A DNA stretch of 64,000 nt, from assembly GCA_965247245.1 (NCBI GenBank), contig CBDFGV010000003.1, positions 2,542,001 through 2,606,000 on the forward strand, in the 5' to 3' direction. Both the position numbers and the translations under genes were made by a program. The notes beneath the pieces are model-generated. The model saw nothing but the letters and a program-made list of their open reading frames with translations, did not search any database and was not told the origin of the DNA. Below, one piece after another: positions 24,944 to 35,069 of this stretch (its first letter is position 1; the number at the start of each line of letters is the position of its first letter). The stretch is from Tectiglobus sp965247245. Lineage in GTDB: Bacteria > Pseudomonadota > Alphaproteobacteria > Rhizobiales > Hyphomicrobiaceae.

Positions 24944-27754
24944 ATGTCAGAATTCGAAGTAAATGCGAGATTTTCAGAAGACGATTGGCCCGACCAACCA
25001 TCTGATGCCGTTCCGTCGGGCGAAACTGATTCCATGAACGCCCTGCTTGGTGCCATTTCCACAATGATGGCAGAATCCGAGAGCCGTCAGTCTGCCGCGC
25101 TGCAGGAGATGCAGGAAAGAATTACACGCTTGGCTGCGAACACGCGCGGCACCAAGGACCGGCTGCCGGGAGAATTCCAAAGCGCTTTTCAGCAAATTGA
25201 AGAGGCGATGGAGCAGCTTGCAGCACGAATTCAGAATTCGGCTCCAAGTCCGCAAGCCAATGCCCCCCTCGATGGCCAAGACAATCTGAGCGGTATCGGC
25301 GCTCACGCCAACGATCTGGCAGGTCTGCAGCCGGGAGATGACCAAAAACGATTGGCAAGTTTGGCCGATCACTTCCTGGCACAAAGCCAAGCTTCGCACT
25401 CGGAGCCAGAAGATACTGCAGCAGCGATCGATCCTGCCGCACCGGTGCAAGCGACCGAAACAGTGGCAGAACCACCAGCTGCTGAGTTTCTGGCCGCGGG
25501 CAACCCGGACGATCCCTGGGACGAGACAACTGCCGAGCAACTCACGCAGCTTTACGAAAGCGGTGAAGCTGGCATTCCCCACTCAGCGGATCAGCCATTT
25601 CCACTAGCCGCATCACCGACTGCCGAGCCGCAAGCACAACCGCTGCCGATCGTCCAGGTCGACAACAGCGAGCAGCGGGCCTGGCTGACGGAGAACTTCA
25701 ATCGCATCATCGCCCAGATCGAAACGTCAGCTGTTACGGACCCGGAAAACGAAGTCGACCATATCGAACTGCTCGGCGAACGGCTCGACCAGATGGAGTT
25801 TCGGCTGCAGGGTGCAATGGAAGCCCTACCAACGAACACAGACATGGCCGCGCTTCAGGATATCGAGTCCTGCATTGTCGAATTCACGGCTCAGCTCGAG
25901 CGCTCCCAAGGCGAACTCGAGCGCATCGCCCAGGTCGAAACGCTCGTTCAAGAACTTGCTGAGCGGCTTTCCGATGAGCGGTTGACGGAACTGGTGAAGC
26001 AGCCGGAGCTGCCCGAGCCGAAGATCGATAGCGAACAGATTGCCGACCTGGTTGCGCAACAGGTGAGCGAAGTCGCCACCAGCAAGCTCATTTCCGCGAT
26101 CCCCGAGCCGCAGCAGATCGACAACGAAGAGCTGAGCGAAGTCAAAGGCTTGGTCAACAACCTGATTGCCGAACAGCGCAACGGTGGCAGACAGACAACC
26201 GAGCGCCTCGACATTCTGCAACAAGCCACGCTGCAACTCTTGGAGCGATTGGAGAAAGTTGAGACCACGCAGGAAGACATTGCAAAAGACGTAGCAAGTC
26301 GACCGGTCTCAAGCGTTGCTGCGCAGGCTGCAATCGCACCGAAAGAGGCTGCTGCACCACAGCAAAGCGCAGACCCGGCTGGCCGCCCGATGCCAACCCT
26401 CAACTCGCCTTATCGCCCCAACACGGAACAGGTCGAAACCGCACCAGAACCTAAGGCCGAAGGCAAAGAGACAGAGGCCGAACCACAGGAGCAGCCGGAG
26501 CGACCCAACCGGAACAACTTTGTGGCAGAGGCCCGTCGGGCTGCCGCACGTGCTAATCAGCGCGCCGCCAACGAGCTGGGTCCGAACAGCGTCAACGCTT
26601 CGGTGCTGGATGAAAATCAGACCGAAGCCGGCCGCACCGCCGAAAAAGCCAAGACGCCGAAGTCGTCGCGCATGCGGATCGCAATTGCAGCTATCGCACT
26701 TGCGGTCATAGGGATGGGTGCCGGCAACGTGATCTTCAATATGACCAAGAGCCCACCAAGCAAGGCAGAAAAGGTCTCAACCGGTAACCCGCCGGCAAAA
26801 GTAAAGCCTGCGCCAGAGAAATCAGCAGGCAACGGCCTGCCGGTAAAGCGCGCAGTTGCAACAAGCCGGACCGGTGTCCCTGTCGGCGTCGCAGTTGAAC
26901 AGGCCAGCGATCGTGTACCGACAGCTGTGATTGCGCATCGGGAGCAGCAACAAGAAGCTGCGCTTCTGTCGAGCCAGACCGGAGCGTCTCAGCCAACAGC
27001 GACCGCCATCCCGGCGTCGTTGATCCCGCAAGAGCAGCCAGCCGGTCGACGCATTACCGGCAGTCACAGCCAACTCTCCAAGGACATGCCACCGGCATTG
27101 ATTGGACCGCTGTCTTTGCGACTGGCAGCAGCATCCGGCAATCCATCGGCCTCGTTTGAAGTCGGTGCCCGGTTTGCCGAAGGCAAAGGTATCCGACAGG
27201 ATTTCAAGCAAGCGGCCCATTGGTACACCAAGGCAGCAACTCGGGGCTTCGCACTGGCACAATACCGACTGGCAACACTCTATGAGCGTGGCCTCGGCGT
27301 CGACAAGGACCTGGGCCGTGCCAAGATCTGGTACGAACGCGCTGCCCGGCAAGGCAACGTGAAGTCCATGCACAATCTTGCTGTTCTGACGGCAGGCAGC
27401 GGCACGGGCAACTCCGACTATGGCCAGGCTGCCAGATGGTTTGGTGAAGCTGCCAACCGCGGTCTCGCCGACAGCCAATTCAATCTCGCGATCCTGTACC
27501 AGAATGGTCTTGGTGTTTCGAAAGACCTGAAGCAGGCCTACCAGTGGTTTGGCTTGGCCGCACGCTCCGGAGACAAGGACGCTGACGCCCGTCGCAAAGG
27601 TTTGGTGTCTGAGATGAAACCGGCAGAACTCAGTCAGGCAGATGCGGCGATCGCGCAATGGCGTCGCAAAGGCATCAGCCGCCTGGCAAATGACTCGCAC
27701 TATGCCGGCCTGCAGTGGAAGAAGCAGACCCAAAGCAAAGCGCGGAGCAACTAG
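24944..27754 (+). CDS. PodJ-like polar protein: cytoplasmic coiled coils, one membrane helix, periplasmic Sel1 repeats
   Basis: This is a 936-residue protein. Residues 1-570 are acidic, alanine/glutamine-rich and largely predicted coiled coil, with an E/P-rich stretch before the membrane. A single membrane helix lies at about 577-597 (MRIAIAAIALAVIGMGAGNV). The periplasmic part has a disordered linker and, from about residue 728, three to four Sel1 repeats (such as SFEVGARFAEGKGIRQDFKQAAHWYTKAA). PodJ of Caulobacter and its rhizobial relatives, which organise a cell pole, share this layout; the C-terminal peptidoglycan-binding domain of PodJ is not seen here. The ATG at 24944 is preceded by GAGGGA; a TTG 12 codons earlier is less likely. 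Confidence 0.75.
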   Translation: MSEFEVNARFSEDDWPDQPSDAVPSGETDSMNALLGAISTMMAESESRQSAALQEMQERITRLAANTRGTKDRLPGEFQSAFQQIEEAMEQLAARIQNSAPSPQANAPLDGQDNLSGIGAHANDLAGLQPGDDQKRLASLADHFLAQSQASHSEPEDTAAAIDPAAPVQATETVAEPPAAEFLAAGNPDDPWDETTAEQLTQLYESGEAGIPHSADQPFPLAASPTAEPQAQPLPIVQVDNSEQRAWLTENFNRIIAQIETSAVTDPENEVDHIELLGERLDQMEFRLQGAMEALPTNTDMAALQDIESCIVEFTAQLERSQGELERIAQVETLVQELAERLSDERLTELVKQPELPEPKIDSEQIADLVAQQVSEVATSKLISAIPEPQQIDNEELSEVKGLVNNLIAEQRNGGRQTTERLDILQQATLQLLERLEKVETTQEDIAKDVASRPVSSVAAQAAIAPKEAAAPQQSADPAGRPMPTLNSPYRPNTEQVETAPEPKAEGKETEAEPQEQPERPNRNNFVAEARRAAARANQRAANELGPNSVNASVLDENQTEAGRTAEKAKTPKSSRMRIAIAAIALAVIGMGAGNVIFNMTKSPPSKAEKVSTGNPPAKVKPAPEKSAGNGLPVKRAVATSRTGVPVGVAVEQASDRVPTAVIAHREQQQEAALLSSQTGASQPTATAIPASLIPQEQPAGRRITGSHSQLSKDMPPALIGPLSLRLAAASGNPSASFEVGARFAEGKGIRQDFKQAAHWYTKAATRGFALAQYRLATLYERGLGVDKDLGRAKIWYERAARQGNVKSMHNLAVLTAGSGTGNSDYGQAARWFGEAANRGLADSQFNLAILYQNGLGVSKDLKQAYQWFGLAARSGDKDADARRKGLVSEMKPAELSQADAAIAQWRRKGISRLANDSHYAGLQWKKQTQSKARSN

Positions 27755-28091
27755 TCCGCGCTCGCTGCAAGCGACGCAATTCTCAGATTTGAGACTCGAA
27801 TCACGGCGGCCAAGATTGTTGGTTGCCGTGATTGCCTTGTTGGCAACTCATGCGTGCTCAAGTGGAGAACCGCTCTGATGTGTGATTTTCACGGACCGCC
27901 CCGCGACAAAGTTCACCCAATCACGTAATAGGGCATTGACCAGCATTCCCCGCGCTGGCTTATGACCAAGTCAATCGAGAGGCGCCTGGCCCACCTGGCA
28001 ATGCTGTTGTTTATTGCAACGGCGGTTTTGGCCTATGGGTGCACTCCCAAAATGAACAACATGGGATCTGGACAACGGTCCGGATACACCA

Positions 28092-29021
28092 ATGCACTTT
28101 TATCTGCCCATTGCCGAAATGTCGGCCAACATCTTCCTCTTCCTGGGGATGGGCGGCGCGGTCGGGTTCTTATCTGGCCTGTTTGGTGTCGGTGGCGGCT
28201 TCCTCATGACACCGCTCCTGATCTTCAGTGGTATTCCGGCAGCTGTCGCCGTTGGAACGGAAGCAGCCCAGATCGTTGCATCGTCAGTATCGGGCGCCAT
28301 TGCCCAATGGCAACGCCGCAATGTCGACTTCAAGATGGGCACCGTCTTGCTATCAGGCGGACTGTTGGGATCAGTCGTCGGTGTCCAGTTTGTTAAATGG
28401 TTGCGTGAGGTCGGCCAGTTCGACTTCATCGTGGCGCTTTGTTACGTGACCTTCCTGGGAACGGTTGGCATCCTGATGCTCATCGAGAGCATCAATACAA
28501 TTCGGAAATCCTCGAGCGGCGCAACGGCCACCGGCCGGCAATCCGGTCAGCACAACTGGATCCACGGTTTGCCGCTCAAGATGCGGTTCCACCGGTCAAA
28601 GCTTTACATTAGCGCGATCCCGCCATTTGCGATTGGGACTCTGGTCGGCTTCCTGGCGGCCATCATGGGTGTCGGCGGCGGCTTCATCATGGTTCCCGCC
28701 ATGATTTACCTGCTGCGCGTTCCCACAAGTGTCGTTGTTGGCACGTCTTTGTTCCAGATTGTCTTCGTGACGGCAGCAACAACAATCCTGCACGCGACGC
28801 AGAACCAGACCGTCGACATCGTACTGGCACTGCTGTTGATGATCGGCGGTGTCATTGGTGCACAGTTTGGTGTTGTGGCTGGTGAGAAACTCAAGGGCGA
28901 ACAGCTCCGCTTCTTGCTGGCTGCCTTGGTGTTGGGTGTTTGCTTGCGCATGGCGTGGGGATTGATCGCGACGCCCAGCGAGTTGTTCTCGATCGGCCCA
29001 GTCTTCGGTGGAGGGCACTAA
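28092..29021 (+). CDS. TSUP (TauE/SafE) family permease
   Basis: TSUP proteins move sulfur-containing anions such as sulfite, thiosulfate or sulfoacetate across the inner membrane. This 309-residue protein has eight hydrophobic segments and the internal repeat expected for the family: GFLSGLFGVGGGFLMTPLLIF in the first half and GFLAAIMGVGGGFIMVPAMI in the second. The TIGR02186 gene starts two bases after its stop, so they form an operon. The 337 bases upstream show no convincing gene. Confidence 0.92.
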   Translation: MHFYLPIAEMSANIFLFLGMGGAVGFLSGLFGVGGGFLMTPLLIFSGIPAAVAVGTEAAQIVASSVSGAIAQWQRRNVDFKMGTVLLSGGLLGSVVGVQFVKWLREVGQFDFIVALCYVTFLGTVGILMLIESINTIRKSSSGATATGRQSGQHNWIHGLPLKMRFHRSKLYISAIPPFAIGTLVGFLAAIMGVGGGFIMVPAMIYLLRVPTSVVVGTSLFQIVFVTAATTILHATQNQTVDIVLALLLMIGGVIGAQFGVVAGEKLKGEQLRFLLAALVLGVCLRMAWGLIATPSELFSIGPVFGGGH

Positions 29022-29023
29022 CC

Positions 29024-29878
29024 ATGGCGAGCATGACCAAGTTTGGGCACACACTGCAACGATGGCTTGGGACGGTCTTACTGTCTGTACTCCTATTCGC
29101 CAGCGTCGGCGCACAGTTGGCACTGTCACAGAATTCATCCACCACAGTTCCGCAACGCGAAGAGGTCCAGGCCGACGTATCGACACGGACAGTCGCCATC
29201 ACATCAAATTTCACCGGCACCGAGATCATTGTTTTTGGCGCGATATCAAACACGCGCCCGGTCAACACAGCTGAAGAGCAGTACGACGTCGTTGTCGTGG
29301 TCGAGGGTGTTGGGGAAGAGTTGGTTGCGCGGCGCAAGTCCAACGTCGGCGGTATCTGGATTAACACCAGCGCTGTCGTTTTCCGAGCAGTCCCAAGCTA
29401 CTACGCCATTTCCTCGAGCAAGCCGGTTGATGAGATCACCGAACCGCTGCTTCTCGATCAGCATGACATTGGTTTCCAGCACATCACTCTGACACCGAAG
29501 TCTCGCGAAAGGCTCAAAGTCCAGGAAAGCGAGCTCAACGAGTTCCGTGCAGGCATCTTGCGCAACAAGCAAAAGCAGCGCCTGTACGTCGAAAACGAGT
29601 TCGGCGTCGTCTTTGTTGGCGACAACCTGTTCCGAGCAACCATAGATCTTCCAGCCAACGTTCCCGTCGGCCCCTTGAAGACGCGTGTTCATCTGTTCCG
29701 CGAAGGCATCTTGCTCGACACGTTCGAGTCGGAAGTCCAACTCGCGCGGGAGGGTGTCGGCCGATATCTCTATAATTTCGCAATCGGCTATCCACTGCTG
29801 TATGGCATTGTCGCCGTCATCGTTGCAGCAGGTTCGGGTTGGGCAGCATCGACTTACTTCAGCCGTCGACGCACCTAG
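29024..29878 (+). CDS. TIGR02186 family membrane-anchored protein
   Basis: This 284-residue protein has an N-terminal signal (hydrophobic 17-38), a large periplasmic beta-rich part, and one C-terminal membrane helix (about 258-277) followed by a short basic tail. The sequence matches the TIGR02186 family (TEIIVFGAI near residue 70 and the final YNFAIGYPLLYGIVAV). This family is regularly encoded beside TSUP permeases in Hyphomicrobiales and may assist them. Start at ATG 29024, with GGAGGG just upstream. Confidence 0.85.
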   Translation: MASMTKFGHTLQRWLGTVLLSVLLFASVGAQLALSQNSSTTVPQREEVQADVSTRTVAITSNFTGTEIIVFGAISNTRPVNTAEEQYDVVVVVEGVGEELVARRKSNVGGIWINTSAVVFRAVPSYYAISSSKPVDEITEPLLLDQHDIGFQHITLTPKSRERLKVQESELNEFRAGILRNKQKQRLYVENEFGVVFVGDNLFRATIDLPANVPVGPLKTRVHLFREGILLDTFESEVQLAREGVGRYLYNFAIGYPLLYGIVAVIVAAGSGWAASTYFSRRRT

Positions 29879-29902
29879 TGGCATCAAGCCGATAGTTGGA
29901 AG

Positions 29903-30652
29903 CTACTTAAGCGCGCCAAACTGATTGCGATCCGGGCTCAGGCGTCGCGTTGCGACCGGATAAAGACCGTCTTCGCCTAACAGCCAGATCGAGAAGCCGT
30001 CGTGCCCGAACAGCGGCTGGAACGCCTCATCCAAAACATTGAGGCCCCCCGTGAAAGAGCCAAAAGCTGGCAGAATGAGACGCCGCGAATTGCCAATGAA
30101 GCACGGCCGCCGAATGGTATGCCCGTAAAGTGACACCTTGGCTGCCGGATGAAGGTGGCCGGCAATCTCATGCGTCACCGGTCCGGTACGCGGTTCATGC
30201 CGCAGCGCGATGCCACCAAACGACAGCACATCCGCGCGCTCACCTCCGGCTTGATGACTTATCTCAGGATCGTGATTCCCACTGATCCAGATCCAATCCC
30301 GCTCCTCTTGCAGGACTGCCAAAATCTTGCGGTCGTCCTGATCCATCAGACCGAAGCTGCCGGCATCGTGGAAGCTATCACCCAGAGCAACGACGGTTTG
30401 GACATCGTAGGCATCGATAACTCGAACAAGTCGAAGCAGAGTATCCCGAGTGTCATAGGGCGGAAGCATCTGCGTGCCACGCGCAGCAAACGCGGCCCCT
30501 TTGCCGAGGTGGAGGTCTGCAACGATCAGCATCTTCTCCGCCGGCCAATAGAGCGCACCGCTCATATCAGCCACGAACGCCTTGCCACAGATCGCAATGG
30601 GTTGCGATCCGTAGTCGCTCAGTCCGAAACGTTCTGGCTTCATTTCGAGCAT
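29903..30652 (-). CDS. pdeM: Ligase-associated DNA damage response endonuclease PdeM
   Basis: PdeM-type calcineurin-like phosphoesterases belong to a DNA-repair set first seen beside ATP-dependent ligases. In this 249-residue protein the metal-binding motifs are intact: VADLHLGK (D-x-H), LGDSFHD (GD), GNHDPE (GNH) and IAGHLHPAA (GHxH). The gene starts three bases after the helicase stop, so both are in one operon. No ligase or exonuclease of the set lies in the window. Confidence 0.9.
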   Translation of the reverse strand: MLEMKPERFGLSDYGSQPIAICGKAFVADMSGALYWPAEKMLIVADLHLGKGAAFAARGTQMLPPYDTRDTLLRLVRVIDAYDVQTVVALGDSFHDAGSFGLMDQDDRKILAVLQEERDWIWISGNHDPEISHQAGGERADVLSFGGIALRHEPRTGPVTHEIAGHLHPAAKVSLYGHTIRRPCFIGNSRRLILPAFGSFTGGLNVLDEAFQPLFGHDGFSIWLLGEDGLYPVATRRLSPDRNQFGALK

Positions 30653-30655
30653 AAT

Positions 30656-33256
30656 TTAACCGTCGACCGGGAATGAATCGCTTGCACTATCGGTCAGCAT
30701 TTCCAAAGACGCTTCACGCAATAGCTCATCTGCGGTGCTGCCGTGAATGCTCTCGCGACCGATTTCCAGAAGTATTGGCACCGACAGTGGAGAAACCTGA
30801 TCAAGTGCAACATGCCTGATTCGGCCTTGAACACGTGCAAGGAAATCCCCCAGACGGCCAATATCAAGCAAGCCGGATGACGCATCTGCCCACGCTGCCT
30901 GGAGCAAAACATGGTGAGGATCATGCCTTTGCAACACTTCGAAGATAAGGTCGGACGATGCAGTCATTTGGCGTCCCGATTTGGTTTTTCCCGGATGTCG
31001 GCGTTCGATGAGACCGGCGATTACCGCACACATACGGAACGTGCGCTTCATCAGATTTGATTCGGCAAGCCAGGCGTCGAGATCGTCGCCAAGCATATCC
31101 TGCTCGAACAACGCATTGATGCTGAGCGCCCCACTCGCAATACTGTCGTTCAAGGGCCGCGCGCACCACGCTGAAAGCGCATAGTCGTTGGCAACAAAAC
31201 CAAGCGGTTGCATACCGGCCCGCTGCAGGCGCCGCGTCAGAAGCATTCCAAGCGTTTGATGCGCAAGCCGACCCTCGAACGGATAAGCGACCAGATAGTG
31301 CTTGTCTCCACGTGGAAAGGTCTCAACCAGCACCTCGTCAGACGCTGGCAGGACGGATCTTTCAGATTGGATGCCAAGCCATTCAGCAACCGGTGTCGGT
31401 AAAGTTGTGTTGGCCTCACCAGCTGCCAACATCAATCGCACCCGCGATGCCAGATGCGTTGAGAGCGGAAACTTGCCACCCGGATAGCTTGGAATGATCG
31501 GATCGCGTGAAAATGCTTTCGAGACATAGAGCTCGGTCTCTCTCATGCCCTCACAGCGCAGGACCTGACCAGCAAAGACAAAAGCATCTCCAAGCTTAAG
31601 CTCACCAGCAAAGTACTCATCGATCTCTCCGAGAACCTTCCCGCCGGAAAGCGCTTTGGGTCGCCCGGATTTCGCACTCCCTTTGCGGCCGATCAGGCGA
31701 ACTTTGATCATCGGGGCATCGACAATCGTTCCGATGTTAAGCCTATGCTGTTGCGCCAGACGTGGATGTGCCAACCTCAGCATCCCATCATCATCGAGCC
31801 GCAGCCGGGCGAACCGCTCGTAGGACCGCAACGCGTAACCGCCTGTGCGTACAAACTCGATCACCCGGTCGAAGTCTTCTCTTGAAAGACTCGCGTATGG
31901 CGATGCCGAGCGCACTTCGGCAAACAGCTCGGTCGGATCAAACGGACCTGAACAGGCAACACACATCACATGCTGCGCCAACACATCTAGCGTTCCGGTG
32001 CGATTGAGCACGGCGTCCTGCGTTCCATCACGCGCTGCCTCAAGTGCCGCACGGCACTCCAGCACCTCAAATCGATTGGCGGGCACCAGCATCGCTTTTG
32101 ATGGCTCATCAAGGCGGTGGTTGGCTCGCCCAATACGCTGGATCAGGCGGCTCGCTCCCTTGGGCGCACCGACATTGATGACCAAATCGATATCACCCCA
32201 ATCAATGCCGAGATCCAATGTCGACGTGCAGACGACGGCCTTGAGCGTCCCCGCCGCCATGGCTGCCTCAACCTTACGGCGTTGACCGGCGTCGAGAGAA
32301 CCGTGGTGGAGACCAATCGGCAGATCATCATCATTGATCCGCCAGAGCTCCTGAAACAGAAGCTCCGCCTGGCTCCGCGTGTTCACAAATAACAGAGTCA
32401 GGCGGTGCGCTTTAACCTGTTCGTAGAGATCCGGAACCGCGTAGCGCGACGTATGTCCCGACCATGGCAGAGCTTCCTCGGTTTCAAGAATATTGATCTC
32501 GGGTGCAACGCCTCCTGCGACCTCGACGAGATCGGCCATGCGGATCGTCGTATCGGGTTCAGACTGCGCAACGAGAAAGCCGCGCAGCTCACTCGGCCGC
32601 GCGACTGTGGCTGACAGACCGATGCAAAGAACGCCGGGCGCCAATTTCCGCAGACGCGCCAAGCCCAATGACAGGAGGTCACCACGCTTCGTGGCCGTCA
32701 AAGCATGAAGCTCATCCAGAACGATCGTCTTGAGATCCGCGAACAGATAGGCCGCATCTTCATTACTCAGCAGCAGTGCGAGCTGCTCCGGGGTTGTGAG
32801 AAGAATGTCCGGTGGCCGCGTCCGCTGCCGCTGCCGCTTGTGGGCCGACGTATCACCAGAACGCGTTTCAACGCGGATCTTGAGACCCATTTCTTCCAAA
32901 GGCGTGGTCAGGTTGCGCGCGACATCAACAGCCAATGCCTTCAACGGTGACAGATAGAGCGTATGAAGCCCGGCGCCCTTGCGCTCCGTCGTCTCGATCG
33001 GGTCAATCAGATCCGCCAGCGAAGGGAGAAAGCCAGCGAGGGTCTTGCCCGCCCCTGTTGGCGCAATGAGAAGTGTCGGTTGCCGCGAACGACCCTGCTC
33101 AATCAGGCGAACCTGGTGCGGCCTCGCCTCCCAACCACGGCTGGAAAACCATTGCTGAACAATATCAGGTAGCAATGCCTCACTGGACCGCTTACGACGG
33201 GACTTGGCCGGCGCCTTACGCACAGTTTTCCTTGCTTTCTTACTCACCTGCCTCAT
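30656..33256 (-). CDS. Ligase-associated DEXH-box DNA helicase (Lhr-like)
   Basis: This 866-residue superfamily 2 helicase has Walker A APTGAGKT, motif II DELH in IVLDELHAL, motif III LSAT, and motif VI QRIGRANHR, followed by the long Lhr-type C-terminal region. The basic N-terminus (KKARKTVRKAPAKSRRKR) may contact DNA. In many alphaproteobacteria this helicase and PdeM accompany an ATP-dependent ligase and an exonuclease in repair. Here only the two-gene operon is present; the DUF6460 gene is divergent. Confidence 0.92.
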   Translation of the reverse strand: MRQVSKKARKTVRKAPAKSRRKRSSEALLPDIVQQWFSSRGWEARPHQVRLIEQGRSRQPTLLIAPTGAGKTLAGFLPSLADLIDPIETTERKGAGLHTLYLSPLKALAVDVARNLTTPLEEMGLKIRVETRSGDTSAHKRQRQRTRPPDILLTTPEQLALLLSNEDAAYLFADLKTIVLDELHALTATKRGDLLSLGLARLRKLAPGVLCIGLSATVARPSELRGFLVAQSEPDTTIRMADLVEVAGGVAPEINILETEEALPWSGHTSRYAVPDLYEQVKAHRLTLLFVNTRSQAELLFQELWRINDDDLPIGLHHGSLDAGQRRKVEAAMAAGTLKAVVCTSTLDLGIDWGDIDLVINVGAPKGASRLIQRIGRANHRLDEPSKAMLVPANRFEVLECRAALEAARDGTQDAVLNRTGTLDVLAQHVMCVACSGPFDPTELFAEVRSASPYASLSREDFDRVIEFVRTGGYALRSYERFARLRLDDDGMLRLAHPRLAQQHRLNIGTIVDAPMIKVRLIGRKGSAKSGRPKALSGGKVLGEIDEYFAGELKLGDAFVFAGQVLRCEGMRETELYVSKAFSRDPIIPSYPGGKFPLSTHLASRVRLMLAAGEANTTLPTPVAEWLGIQSERSVLPASDEVLVETFPRGDKHYLVAYPFEGRLAHQTLGMLLTRRLQRAGMQPLGFVANDYALSAWCARPLNDSIASGALSINALFEQDMLGDDLDAWLAESNLMKRTFRMCAVIAGLIERRHPGKTKSGRQMTASSDLIFEVLQRHDPHHVLLQAAWADASSGLLDIGRLGDFLARVQGRIRHVALDQVSPLSVPILLEIGRESIHGSTADELLREASLEMLTDSASDSFPVDG

Positions 33257-33391
33257 GCGGCAATCAGCACTTCCTGAGATCAGGCCCTAAACTCGCACTC
33301 CTAAACGGAACATGCTAGATCAAGCGCAAATTACCAGTGCGGATAACACAATAGCCGCCGAAAACTTTTGAACTGACCAGGGAAGACAGCC

Positions 33392-33670
33392 ATGGAACGT
33401 TGGTTGGGTGGGAATCCGCTTGGAGTGGCGCTTCGCCTCATTATCCTGTCCATCGTTGTGGGCATTGTACTGTCCGCAATGGGCATTACGCCCGATAATG
33501 TCTTCTACAAGCTGCAAATCCTTATCAAGCGCATTTATGATCTGGGCTTCGGCGCCATAGATTGGGTTATCGGCTACTTCATCATCGGCGCAATCGTCGT
33601 CATTCCGATCTGGCTCATAGTCCGACTGGTATCTGGATTGCGCGGAGGCGATGACAATCCAAGGACATAG
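33392..33670 (+). CDS. DUF6460 small membrane protein
   Basis: This is a 92-residue inner-membrane protein with two hydrophobic segments (about 13-34 and 60-82) and the family pattern WLGGNPLGVALRLIILS...GDLGF-type centre seen in DUF6460 proteins. Function is unknown. Its 3' end overlaps the start of the MATE gene by 20 bases, so the two are co-transcribed. Confidence 0.8.
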   Translation: MERWLGGNPLGVALRLIILSIVVGIVLSAMGITPDNVFYKLQILIKRIYDLGFGAIDWVIGYFIIGAIVVIPIWLIVRLVSGLRGGDDNPRT

Positions 33671-35042
33671 CTCCGAGGACACTGCGCACCCGGAACAGCC
33701 GACTCTGCGCCAGCGCGACGTTCTCGCGATTGCAGTTCCGATTACGCTGTCAAACGCGACCGTTCCGCTGATTGGTTTCGTCGATGCAACAGTCATTGGC
33801 CAGCTTGGGCAAGCGCATTTGCTAGGCGCGGTCGCTTTGGCTGCGACCGTCTTCAACTTCGTCTATTTCGCATTCAACTTTCTACGGATGGGGACGACGG
33901 GGCTGACGGCGCAGGCCGTCGGGGCCAGAAATCAACCCGAAATCGCCGCCAGCCTCGCACGTGCACTTCTGATGGCCGCCGTCATCGGTCTTGGACTGAT
34001 TGTTCTGCAAGCGCCAATCACCAAACTTGCACTCAATCTTCTGGGCGCATCTGACCGCGTCTCAGAGCCCGCCGCCACCTACATCGAAATACGCATCTGG
34101 GCCGCGCCAGCTGGCCTGGCAAACTTTGCACTGCTTGGTTGGTTCATCGGTCTAAGCCGAGCTGACATTGCCTTCTATCTACAGCTACTTCTCAATGGCA
34201 TCAATATCGCTTTGTCATTGCTTTTCGTTATTGGCTTCGAGTGGGGTGTACCAGGCGTCGCTGCTGCAGCCCTCATTGCGGAATATGCGGCAGTTATCGT
34301 CGGACTGTACCTCGCAGCGAACGAACTAAGGCGCCGTGGCGCGACAACCAACCTCGAGGCAATCCTGCAAGTCTCACAACTGCGGCGCGCTTTTGCTGTC
34401 AGTCGTGACATCTTCATACGAACCCTGAGCGTCCAAATCGCAATCATGTTTTTCGTGGCCCAGGGAGCGCGATCAGGTGACGTTACACTCGCCACCAATG
34501 CATTGCTGTTCAATCTCGTGATGATCACCATCTACATGATCGATGGCTTTGCCTACGCAGCTGAAACGCTGGTCGGGCAATCGGTTGGTGCGAGACAAAA
34601 GCAGCGGTTCCGCGATGCAATCCGGCTATCAACGATCGGGGCCGTGTTCGTAAGCCTGATCCTTACAGCAGGTCTCTGGCTTTTTGGCACGATGATCATA
34701 GATTTCATGACGACCAGCCCCGAAGTGCGTGAGGCGGCAAGGGTCTATCTCGTCTGGGCGGCAATCATTCCTTTGACCAGTATCTGGTGCTTCATACTGG
34801 ATGGCATTTTTATCGGCGCAACAGCTACGGCAACCATGCGCAACATGATGATTGTCTCGATGATCGCCTACTTTGCGGCTTGGGCCGTCTTGGAACCGAT
34901 CTGGCAGAACCACGGACTATGGTTGTCACTGCATGTCCTGTTTCTTGTTCGAGCCCTAACGTTGGCATGCGCACTGCCCCGCCTTGAACGACAACTGTTC
35001 GACGTGCCGACCAAATTGCAGCCCGAGGCATCTCGGGCCTAG
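33651..35042 (+). CDS. MATE family efflux transporter (DinF-like)
   Basis: This is a 463-residue sodium- or proton-driven exporter with twelve hydrophobic segments in two similar halves (AIAVPITLSNATVPLIGFVD at the start of helix 1). MATE proteins export cationic drugs or metabolites. The ATG at 33651 overlaps the DUF6460 gene. A GC-rich hairpin at the very end of the coding sequence (GCCCGAG 35021-35027, CTCGGGC 35032-35038) followed by AGATCTTT may act as a terminator. Confidence 0.92.
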   Translation: MTIQGHSSEDTAHPEQPTLRQRDVLAIAVPITLSNATVPLIGFVDATVIGQLGQAHLLGAVALAATVFNFVYFAFNFLRMGTTGLTAQAVGARNQPEIAASLARALLMAAVIGLGLIVLQAPITKLALNLLGASDRVSEPAATYIEIRIWAAPAGLANFALLGWFIGLSRADIAFYLQLLLNGINIALSLLFVIGFEWGVPGVAAAALIAEYAAVIVGLYLAANELRRRGATTNLEAILQVSQLRRAFAVSRDIFIRTLSVQIAIMFFVAQGARSGDVTLATNALLFNLVMITIYMIDGFAYAAETLVGQSVGARQKQRFRDAIRLSTIGAVFVSLILTAGLWLFGTMIIDFMTTSPEVREAARVYLVWAAIIPLTSIWCFILDGIFIGATATATMRNMMIVSMIAYFAAWAVLEPIWQNHGLWLSLHVLFLVRALTLACALPRLERQLFDVPTKLQPEASRA

Positions 35043-35069
35043 ATCTTTCCAGGCTCTGCCGGAAATCAT

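Noticed and set aside
24594..25064. Minus-strand frame of 156 codons before the PodJ-like gene
   Set aside because: Overlaps the true start of the PodJ-like gene and shows no family motif; composition is like non-coding DNA.
27962..28396. Frame whose start looks like a lipoprotein signal (MLLFIATAVLAYGC)
   Set aside because: Beyond the first 40 codons it runs out of frame through the well-supported TSUP gene, and Tyr at the -2 lipobox position is unusual.
35021..35045. GC-rich hairpin at the end of the MATE gene as a separate terminator feature
   Set aside because: The stem lies within coding sequence and the following T-run is only three bases, so the evidence is too weak for its own entry.
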